Of a DNA stretch of 40,079 bases, positions 33,981 to 40,079 are shown piece after piece. How positions within the stretch are numbered: position 1 is the stretch's first letter; each line of letters begins with the position of its first letter. Both the position numbers and the translations under genes were made by a program. The DNA is taken from NCBI GenBank assembly GCA_003166795.1, contig PMUS01000099.1, positions 90,523 through 130,601 of the forward strand, read 5' to 3'. The notes beneath the pieces were generated by a model that was given only the letters and a program-made list of their open reading frames with translations, had not been told where the DNA came from and ran no database searches. This stretch comes from Acidobacteriota bacterium. GTDB lineage: Bacteria > Acidobacteriota > Terriglobia > Acidiferrales > UBA7541.

Positions 33981-34442
33981 TTATTCCTCGCGGATTGCGG
34001 CGAGCACTTCGGCGGCATGCCCTTTCGGAGTGACCTTCGGCCAAATTTTGTGGATCTTTCCGTCCGGGCCGATCCAGAATGTCGTTCGCACGATCCCCAG
34101 AAACGATTTGCCAAAAAAACTTTTCATTCGGCGGGCCTTGTAGGCCTCGACCACTTCGAATTCCGTATCCGCGAGGAGCGGAAAATTCAGTTTGTATCGG
34201 GTCTTGAATTTGGTCTGGTCCTCCACCGAATCTCCGCTACAGCCGACAACCGCCGTGTTCAGCGCCTCAAACTCTTTTAGCGCGTCGCGAAATTCCACTG
34301 ATTCGTGCGTGCAGCCGGTGGTGTTGGCCTTCGGATAGAAATAGAGGACAAGGTTTCGTCCGCGATAATCATCAAGCGAGATCTTGCTGCCGTCGTCGGC
34401 CGTCACGTTGAAACCGGGAGCCGCTTCGCCTTCTTTGAGCAC
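33981..34442 (-). CDS. bcp: Peroxiredoxin, BCP/AhpC-TSA family
   Basis: BCP-type peroxiredoxins reduce peroxides with a reactive cysteine. The active site is Pro37-x3-Thr41-x2-Cys44 (YPKANTTGCTHES), with Thr replacing the usual Pro in TPGC. The resolving cysteine five residues on is absent (Val49 instead). Cys68 (VVGCSGDS) is the only other cysteine visible nearby, so the protein is either a 1-Cys form or resolves through Cys68. The rest (FPLLADTEFEVVEAY and RTTFWIGPDGKI) fits the family. Length is 153 residues. It lies downstream of gatB on the same strand. Confidence 0.93.
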   Translation of the reverse strand: MLKEGEAAPGFNVTADDGSKISLDDYRGRNLVLYFYPKANTTGCTHESVEFRDALKEFEALNTAVVGCSGDSVEDQTKFKTRYKLNFPLLADTEFEVVEAYKARRMKSFFGKSFLGIVRTTFWIGPDGKIHKIWPKVTPKGHAAEVLAAIREE

Positions 34443-34469
34443 GTTCGAATCTCCATTTCGCCGCGCGGG

Positions 34470-35915
34470 CTATTCGCCCGCGAGCACGCGCTTCAGGATT
34501 TCATTCACGGCCTGGGGATTGGCTTGCCCGCGCGTCTCGCGCATCACCTGCCCCACGAAAAATTTGAACACGCCTTCGTTTCCCGCGCGATATTTCGCCG
34601 CATTGTCCGGGCTCTTCGCCACCACTTCCCGCGCGATTTTCTCGATGGCGCTGGTGTCCGTGATCTGCGCGAGTCCCTCGGCGGCGATGATTTCCGCGGC
34701 ACGCTTGCCGGTATCGAACATCGTCGCGAACACTTTCTTCCCGCTCGCCGCGGTGATTTCACCCTTCTCCACTTTCGCGAGCAGTTCCGCCAGCGCCGCG
34801 GGTTCCACCGGGCACTCTGCGATATCTTTCCCCGCATCGTTCAGACGCCGCAAAAGTTCCACGGAGATCCAGCTCGCGGCTGACTTGGCCGGCGCACCCG
34901 CGCGCGCAGCCGCCTCGAAGTAATTCGCGAGCGCTCGCGTATCCGTGAGCACTCCGGCATCGTATGCCGAGACGCCGTATTCGGTCTGGAAACGCGTGCG
35001 TTTTGCGCTCGGCAGCTCAGGCATGTCCCGGCGCACATCCGCAATTGTGCTATCCGACACGGACACGGGCAGCAGGTCGGGGTCGGGGAAATACCGGTAA
35101 TCGTGCGCGAACTCCTTCGAACGCATCGGCTCCGTGCGCCCAGCCGCCACATTCCACAGCCGCGTCTCCTGCGTCACCGTGCCGCCCGATTCCAGCACGC
35201 CGATTTGCCGCTCGATTTCATATTCCAGCGCGTGCGCGAGATAGCGAAATGAGTTCAGATTCTTCACTTCCGCCTTCGTCCCAAGTTTGGAGGCGCCGCG
35301 CAGTCGCACGCTGACGTTCGCATCGCACCGCAGCGATCCCTCCTCCATGTTGCAATCGCTCACTTCGGTGTATTCGAGGATCTGCTTCAGGGCCGTCAGG
35401 TATGCGTAGGCGTCGGCGGGCGCGCGCAGGTCCGGCTCGGAGACGATCTCGATCAATGGCACGCCGCTGCGGTTGAAATCAATGTAGCTCCATCGGTCCG
35501 AGTCCGGGAAACCCTCGTGCAGGCTTTTTCCCGCGTCGTCTTCCATGTGCAGCCGCGTGATGCCGATGCGTTTTTTCTCGCCGCCGGTCTCGATCTCGAG
35601 CTCGCCTTCAAGCGCCAGCGGGAGTTCGTACATGGAAATTTGGTAGCCCTTCGGCAGATCGGGGTAGAAGTAATTCTTGCGCGCGAAGCGCGACCGGTTC
35701 TGAATCGTGCAGCCGATCGCGAGCGATGCACGCAGCGCGAGCTCCAGTGCCCGTTTATTGAGAATCGGCAGCGCGCCCGGCAGGCCCAGGCACACGGGAC
35801 ACGTGTTCGAATTCGGCGGGTCGCCGAAGCGCGTCGAGCACCCGCAGAACGCCTTCGTCAGCGTCTGAAGATGCGCGTGCACTTCGAGGCCGATCACGGC
35901 CTCGTAACGATCCAT
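34470..35915 (-). CDS. gatB: Aspartyl/glutamyl-tRNA amidotransferase subunit B
   Basis: GatB is the kinase and tRNA-binding subunit of GatCAB, which amidates Glu-tRNA-Gln and Asp-tRNA-Asn. It opens RYEAVIGLEVHAHL and has a zinc-type cluster Cys24, Cys26, Cys39, Cys42 (CGC and CPVC). KGYQISMYELPLA, RLHMEDDAGKSLHEG and FNRSGVPLIEIVSEPDL follow. The C-terminal YqeY-like tail domain is present (VGQVMRETRGQANPQAVNEILK). Length is 481 residues from ATG 35915. A GTG at 35960 would add 15 residues. gatA and gatC are not in the window. Confidence 0.96.
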   Translation of the reverse strand: MDRYEAVIGLEVHAHLQTLTKAFCGCSTRFGDPPNSNTCPVCLGLPGALPILNKRALELALRASLAIGCTIQNRSRFARKNYFYPDLPKGYQISMYELPLALEGELEIETGGEKKRIGITRLHMEDDAGKSLHEGFPDSDRWSYIDFNRSGVPLIEIVSEPDLRAPADAYAYLTALKQILEYTEVSDCNMEEGSLRCDANVSVRLRGASKLGTKAEVKNLNSFRYLAHALEYEIERQIGVLESGGTVTQETRLWNVAAGRTEPMRSKEFAHDYRYFPDPDLLPVSVSDSTIADVRRDMPELPSAKRTRFQTEYGVSAYDAGVLTDTRALANYFEAAARAGAPAKSAASWISVELLRRLNDAGKDIAECPVEPAALAELLAKVEKGEITAASGKKVFATMFDTGKRAAEIIAAEGLAQITDTSAIEKIAREVVAKSPDNAAKYRAGNEGVFKFFVGQVMRETRGQANPQAVNEILKRVLAGE

Positions 35916-35972
35916 CGCGTCTTGCGTAACCGTCGGTGCGTTCTGTGCTGTTCGGCTCACGGTAGGCGGACG

Positions 35973-35978
35973 ATTATA
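35973..35978 (-). promoter_or_regulatory. Consensus -10 box upstream of gatB
   Basis: A perfect TATAAT on the minus strand lies 57 bases before the gatB ATG. No good -35 is evident because a GC-rich hairpin occupies that region. Confidence 0.4.
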
Positions 35979-35985
35979 GCATCCG

Positions 35986-36026
35986 GCCGGGCGGCGCGCT
36001 TTTCGCCGATCTCGCGCCCGCCCGGC
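35986..36026 (-). terminator. GC-rich hairpin between btuB and gatB
   Basis: gccgggcggcgcgc and gcgcccgcccggc form a strong stem with one bulged base. There is no T-run after it, so it is at best a weak terminator for btuB. It directly precedes the gatB -10 box. Confidence 0.35.
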
Positions 36027-36071
36027 AATTTGGCCGGTGCCCGCGTCGGGTGTTCCGGCTGCGGCTGACAA

Positions 36072-38384
36072 TTAAGGCGAAGACCGGTCCCGCCCTGCGG
36101 GCAGCTCCAGTTTAATCCCCGATACAAAGTTCAGCCGCAGCGCCGGAAAGCCGAACGACTCCTCATACTTTTGATTGAGGAAATTGTTCAGCCGTCCGTA
36201 GATTTCGATTCCGCGCGGAAGGTGATACGCAAAGCCGGCGTTCGCGTCCACATAGCCGTGGTTTCGAAAGACGCATTGCGGCTCGAATGTGCAGGTAAAT
36301 GTCCCGTCATTCGGCTCCAGATCGAGCACCGCCCCGCGAATGCTGGCGTTCGAGTTGAGCATCAACCGGCCATGCGTCCACGTGATGTCGTATCCCGCTG
36401 AACTGCGCGGCCGCCTGAGCAGCGGCTCGCCCACAAAGAACGGCAACTGCACACCCGTTGTGCCGTCGAGCGCCAGTACGGCGGTGTTGAGCCACGTGTA
36501 TTCCGCCATCACCTCCAGCGAGCGAGCCGGGCGAAGCCGCAGGCTGCTTTCAATTCCGTAGGCGCGCGATTTCGCCAGATTCGCCGATGAAAACGGGCTC
36601 AGCCCTGAAAACGAGCCGCCCAGCGTGACGATCTGATCCTTGTAGCGATTGTAAAAATAGGTCACGTCAATCACGGCTTTATCGTTCAGAAACCGCTGCT
36701 CGACCCCTGCGTCCGCGCTGATACTCCGCTCCGGCTTCAACTGCGGATTGTCCGTGAAACCCAGCTCGAAGCCGTCCGGCGGGCGAATTCCGGTTCCGAA
36801 GCTGCTGTGAATGCGTGTGATTCCAAAAAGTCCGCTGCTCGATTGCCGCGCCACATAAGCGACGGAAATTCGCGGGTCCACCTGCGTAACCGACGTGGCG
36901 GGAATGAAAGGGCGCCCCGCATTCACCTCGTCCGCCGGCAAATCGCCGGTCTGGATGCTGTCCACGCGCACGCCCGTGCTCAGAAACCAGCGGGCGCCGG
37001 GATTCCAGCGATTTTCGGCAAAAAACGCGTAGGTATCTCGCGGCAGGTCGAACGGAATGCCCGTCGGGCTGGCCACGAACGTATCCTTGTACTGCTCGCG
37101 GTCATATTCGAATCCGGCCACAAAAATATCCTTGGACGAAACCGCGATTTCGCTTCGCGTGTTCGCCACCAGCCGCACATTCTTTGTGAAGGAGGAACTT
37201 CCAAACGATCCCGGGCTCGCCGGAAACGAAAACTGGTCCGTTGCCACGCTCACCGTCGAGACCTGTTGAAAGCGGCTAGAGAATTGCTCCGTCTCGCTCG
37301 CCTGATATCCGAACAGGTCCTGCACCTGATCTGTGAACGCGTTCGCAATTCCGGGATAGAGACCGTAAGGATCGGAGCCGTACGGCCCGGGATTTTGCGC
37401 GCGCCCCGCATCGCCGAAGAAATGCACGATGAATTTACGCCGCGGGCTGCGCGAATATCCAAGGCTCACAAACGAGGTTTGATTGCGGTACGTGTCGTCA
37501 ATCACGGGGCCTTGCGTGCTCACCCGCGACAAATTGTAAGCCCAGCTAAGACCATCCGTCAGTCCCGCCCCGCCGGTCGTCAGGCGATATGTGTCGTAGC
37601 TGCCGCCTTCCCCGGAAAAATTGAAGTGCGGCGAGCCGTCGCCTTGCTCGCTCACGATGTTGATTACCCCTGCCACCGCATTCGAACCGTAGAGCGCGCT
37701 TTCCGGTCCGCGCATCACTTCCACTTGATCCACCCCTTCGGTCGGCAGCGGCGCAAGGTCGAACGCCCCGCCGAAATCGTTCATCGGAATTCCGTCAACC
37801 ATCACGAGGTCATAGTTGGAATTTCCGCCGCGTATGAACGCGCTGGTCACCGCGCCTTCCTGGCCCGTCCGGTTGATTTCCACTCCGGGAACGTTGCGAA
37901 GCGCGTCGGCAACTGTCTCCACGCCCTGGTCTTCGATTTCATCATGGCTCACCACCGTGACCGAAGAGCCGACCTCCGGCGCCAGCGCGCCCCCGAGCGA
38001 CGCCGAAACGATCACCTGCTCCTGCACCGCGCTCAGCTTCAAGCGCACATCGTTCACGGAATTGTCGCTTCCCTCAATTTTGATTTCGGCGGAGACGCTC
38101 GTGAACCCGGGCAGATTCGCGACGACCGTGTAAGTTCCGCCGGCGAGCCCATCGAATTTGTACTCGCCGCGCGAATCCGTGCGCATCTCCCCGGCAACGA
38201 TCAGCGAGCCAAGCAGCGTGACTTCGGCGTCCGGCACTGCGCGCCCATCGGGATCGTAAACGGTTCCTCGAATGGTCGCTCCGCGCGTCGAGCCGGGCGC
38301 TTGGGAGGAGGTTTGGGCACACATCGGGTAAGGCAACAGCAGCGCAGCGGTGAAAAAAATCAGAAGGGAATTTCGCAGTCTCAT
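36072..38384 (-). CDS. btuB: TonB-dependent outer-membrane receptor, probably cobalamin (BtuB-like)
   Basis: The 770-residue protein starts at ATG 38384 after aggagg. Its signal peptide (NSLLIFFTAALLLPYPMCAQ) is clear. A carboxypeptidase-regulatory-like beta-sandwich follows (about 33-110: IRGTVYDPDGRAVPDAEVTL). The TonB plug comes next (about 120-230: VADALRNVPGVEINRTGQEG, VMVDGIPMNDFG and QVEVMRGPESALYGSNAVAG), then a 22-stranded-type barrel with NPQLKPERS and IYGRLNNFLNQKYEE near the end. The cobalamin riboswitch immediately upstream and the adjacent btuC and btuD genes assign the substrate; the sequence alone would not. Confidence 0.92.
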   Translation of the reverse strand: MRLRNSLLIFFTAALLLPYPMCAQTSSQAPGSTRGATIRGTVYDPDGRAVPDAEVTLLGSLIVAGEMRTDSRGEYKFDGLAGGTYTVVANLPGFTSVSAEIKIEGSDNSVNDVRLKLSAVQEQVIVSASLGGALAPEVGSSVTVVSHDEIEDQGVETVADALRNVPGVEINRTGQEGAVTSAFIRGGNSNYDLVMVDGIPMNDFGGAFDLAPLPTEGVDQVEVMRGPESALYGSNAVAGVINIVSEQGDGSPHFNFSGEGGSYDTYRLTTGGAGLTDGLSWAYNLSRVSTQGPVIDDTYRNQTSFVSLGYSRSPRRKFIVHFFGDAGRAQNPGPYGSDPYGLYPGIANAFTDQVQDLFGYQASETEQFSSRFQQVSTVSVATDQFSFPASPGSFGSSSFTKNVRLVANTRSEIAVSSKDIFVAGFEYDREQYKDTFVASPTGIPFDLPRDTYAFFAENRWNPGARWFLSTGVRVDSIQTGDLPADEVNAGRPFIPATSVTQVDPRISVAYVARQSSSGLFGITRIHSSFGTGIRPPDGFELGFTDNPQLKPERSISADAGVEQRFLNDKAVIDVTYFYNRYKDQIVTLGGSFSGLSPFSSANLAKSRAYGIESSLRLRPARSLEVMAEYTWLNTAVLALDGTTGVQLPFFVGEPLLRRPRSSAGYDITWTHGRLMLNSNASIRGAVLDLEPNDGTFTCTFEPQCVFRNHGYVDANAGFAYHLPRGIEIYGRLNNFLNQKYEESFGFPALRLNFVSGIKLELPAGRDRSSP

Positions 38385-38459
38385 TTTTCCTCCTCTCCCT
38401 CTCGCGCGGGAGTTGAAGGTTGTCCCGAAACGCACGCGCCTGCCATGCGCCTCCGGATT

Positions 38460-38648
38460 GAGACTCCGCCGGTCTCCTGGCTCGGCGGATTGTCCCAAAT
38501 CATGCGGGACTGCGGCGCGGCCTTCCCATCCCGTCATCGAATCCGGGTGGATTCTTTGTGCGGGTCAGTGGCACGCGCCGAAAACTTTTCCGCCTTACAG
38601 TCGCGCGGCGGCGACGGATTTTCACCGTCTTCCCTAGCGCGGAGTCTC
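38460..38648 (-). ncRNA. Cobalamin riboswitch (AdoCbl/B12 element)
   Basis: On the minus strand a 10-bp P1 stem is formed by GAGACTCCGC (38639-38648) and GCGGAGTCTC (38460-38469). The core GGGAAGACGGTGAAAATCCG (within 38611-38634) and the B12 box AGCCAGGAGACCGGCGG (38466-38482) match the conserved riboswitch elements. GCCACTG also occurs in the middle. It ends 75 bases before the btuB start, so it should repress btuB when cobalamin is plentiful. The open frame running through it is not coding. Confidence 0.95.
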
Positions 38649-38728
38649 GTGTGATTGTGGACGGCGTTCTCCGTGTGTGAAAGCGCCGCTTGCGAAGGCG
38701 AATGCACCCCCCGCGAATCCGTAAACCA

Positions 38729-38743
38729 ACGACTCTTCGTCGT
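38729..38743 (-). terminator. Short hairpin after btuD
   Basis: ACGAC and GTCGT flank a 5-base loop two bases after the btuD stop, followed by TTGGTTT. It could end the btuCD transcript before the riboswitch. The stem is short, so confidence is low. Confidence 0.3.
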
Positions 38744-38745
38744 GC

Positions 38746-39609
38746 CTAGTGATTCCCTCCGAGAATCACCCTCGGGCGTCCACTTTCGCGCATCTCCACT
38801 TCGAGCGGCGCCTCGAACACCTCTTCCAGTAGCGCGCGGTCATAGACTTCCGCCGGCGTGCCCACTCGCAGGCACTTGCCTTTGTGCAGCAGCACGATGC
38901 GGTCGCAAAATTCTGCAGCCAGATTCAACTCGTGCGTCACCACAAGAACGGTGTAACGGTTTTCATCCGCCAGTCGCCGCAGCCGTCGCAGCAATTCCAC
39001 TTTGCCGCCGATGTCCAGGTGCTGTGTCGGCTCGTCCAGCAGCAACAGCGACGGCTGCTGCGCCAGCGCCCGCGCCAGAATCACGCGTTGCTTCTCGCCT
39101 CCGGAAAGCCGGTCCATCCAGCGGTCGCGTAGCGCGTCCGCGCCCACCTGAGCCAGCGCGTTTCCCGCCAGCAGGCAGTCTTCCTCCGACTCAAACCTCA
39201 GCCGCTTCCCGTAGGGATAGCGCCCCTGCAGCACGTATTCCCAAACCCGCAGCGGAAACAGCAGCTCGCTTTCCTGCTGCACCAGCGCAATTCGCTGCGC
39301 GCGTGTCCGCAAATCGAGCATGCTCACTTCCACGCCGTCCACTTCAATGCGCCCCGAAAGCGGCCGCGCCATCCCCGCCAGCAGCGTCAGTAGCGTTGAT
39401 TTTCCGCTCGCATTCGGACCGAGAATCGCAACAATCTCCTTCTGCTGCGCCTCGAAACTCGTTGGGCCGAGCGTGAATTTCGGCGCCGACCGGTCCGTCG
39501 CCGCATACGCGTAGCTCGCCTGCTCCACTTTCAGACGCACGCCCGGAGTTCGCGGCGACATCACGACCGGCGACATTGCCGTCCCGCCGCTTCCCGTCAC
39601 CGCGTTCAT
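38746..39609 (-). CDS. btuD: ABC transporter ATP-binding protein, cobalamin uptake
   Basis: This FepC/BtuD-type ATPase energises import through the inner-membrane permease. Walker A is GPNASGKST, the signature LSGGEKQR, Walker B LLLLDEPTQHLD, and the H-loop VVTHEL. ATG 39609 overlaps the permease stop by four bases (ATGA), so I place the start there (287 residues). The upstream open frame is a shadow of btuC. The family also serves siderophores; the cobalamin assignment rests on the riboswitch and btuB next door. Confidence 0.9.
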   Translation of the reverse strand: MNAVTGSGGTAMSPVVMSPRTPGVRLKVEQASYAYAATDRSAPKFTLGPTSFEAQQKEIVAILGPNASGKSTLLTLLAGMARPLSGRIEVDGVEVSMLDLRTRAQRIALVQQESELLFPLRVWEYVLQGRYPYGKRLRFESEEDCLLAGNALAQVGADALRDRWMDRLSGGEKQRVILARALAQQPSLLLLDEPTQHLDIGGKVELLRRLRRLADENRYTVLVVTHELNLAAEFCDRIVLLHKGKCLRVGTPAEVYDRALLEEVFEAPLEVEMRESGRPRVILGGNH

Positions 39610-40079
39610 CGCACCCTCCGCCGCATCAGATAAATAAAAACAGGCGCGCCGGCCAGCGCCGTCATCGCGCCCACCGGCAATTCCGTCGGGCTGACAATCG
39701 AGCGCGCCAGCGTATCCGCCAGCACCACCAGAATCGCGCCGCCAATCGCCGACGTCGGAATCAACAGCCGGTAATCGGTGCCGAACATCATCCGCATCAC
39801 ATGCGGCACCAGCAGCCCCACGTATCCGATCGTGCCGCTCACCGACACCGCAAGGCCCGTCAGCACCGAAGCCGCGATATACACCACCAGCTTCACGCGA
39901 TGCACGTTCACTCCCAGGTGCCGCGCTTCCTGCTCGCCCGTGAGAATTAAATTCAGGTCGGACGACGTCGCGTAAATCGCGCCCGCCGCGAGCACGAACA
40001 CCCCAAACAATCCCTCGAACCACGGCAACGGATTTGCCGGCAGCGTCGAGCCAAGGTCGCCCATCAGCCAGAACGCCAT
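39606..40079 (-). CDS. btuC: FecCD-family ABC permease, cobalamin uptake (5' partial)
   Basis: The last about 157 residues of an inner-membrane permease are present; the start lies beyond the window. FWLMGDLGS, EQEARHLGVNV, SGTIGYVGLLVPHVMRMMFG and ADTLARSIVSPTELPVGAMTALAGAP are classic FecCD/BtuC blocks, including the coupling region (LLVPHVMRM) that contacts the ATPase. It is translationally coupled to btuD. The substrate-binding protein gene (btuF) is not in view and may lie upstream. Confidence 0.92.
   Translation of the reverse strand: MAFWLMGDLGSTLPANPLPWFEGLFGVFVLAAGAIYATSSDLNLILTGEQEARHLGVNVHRVKLVVYIAASVLTGLAVSVSGTIGYVGLLVPHVMRMMFGTDYRLLIPTSAIGGAILVVLADTLARSIVSPTELPVGAMTALAGAPVFIYLMRRRVR

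Noticed and set aside
38385-38537. N-terminal extension of the BtuB reading frame
   Set aside because: It runs through the B12 box of the cobalamin riboswitch; the Met at 38384 has a Shine-Dalgarno and starts the signal peptide.
39610-40023. N-terminal extension of the BtuD reading frame
   Set aside because: It is the out-of-frame shadow of btuC; the ATGA overlap at 39606-39609 marks the true start.

Overview
The window looks like a chromosome segment of a GC-rich, Gram-negative, probably soil-dwelling Acidobacteriota bacterium. This placement is an inference. It rests on the menaquinone (futalosine) genes, a TonB-dependent receptor with an N-terminal carboxypeptidase-regulatory-like domain, several exported peptidases, a propeller protein with TIG-like linkers, and intergenic palindromes of a kind I associate with that phylum. 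Most of the window is chromosomal housekeeping. I see no prophage, CRISPR array, intact insertion sequence or rRNA gene.

Layout. 1-1.8 kb: the 3' end of a secreted beta-propeller protein, then about 780 bp of apparently degraded DNA. 1.8-5.8 kb (minus): dprA followed by topA. 5.9-9.0 kb (plus): a 46-residue membrane peptide, then mqnA, a MOSC-domain gene and mqnC. 9.0-9.2 kb: a convergent gap packed with palindromes. 9.2-15.2 kb (minus): a selenocysteine block in the order tRNA-Sec, selD, selA, selB, followed by a coiled-coil zinc-ribbon gene and an RNase H-like gene with a C-terminal AF2212/DUF104-like extension. 15.5-15.9 kb: a pseudopilin-like protein.

16.2-24.6 kb (plus, with one minus-strand quinone-oxidoreductase-like gene between): two exported peptidase pairs. 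The first pair is M16 and the second TldD/PmbA, and in each the first protein keeps the zinc motif and the second has lost it. 24.6-24.8 kb: a 68-bp tandem repeat. 24.9-31.2 kb: a zinc-type CDF transporter with three C-terminal dimerisation-like domains, an ArnT-like membrane glycosyltransferase on the minus strand, and a 1141-residue GH18 + NodB deacetylase + GT2 fusion. 31.3-33.6 kb: panB, a DinB-family gene and panC. 33.7-36 kb: a small membrane protein, a BCP-type peroxiredoxin and gatB. 36-40 kb (minus): a cobalamin uptake locus with btuC (partial), btuD, a cobalamin riboswitch and btuB.

The items most worth a second look are the RNase H-DUF104 fusion, the two parallel active/inactive exported peptidase pairs, the tRNA-Sec acceptor geometry, the triple-domain polysaccharide enzyme, the three-domain CDF tail, and the nested palindromic repeats. 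I did not find a clearly new multi-gene defence or mobile system.
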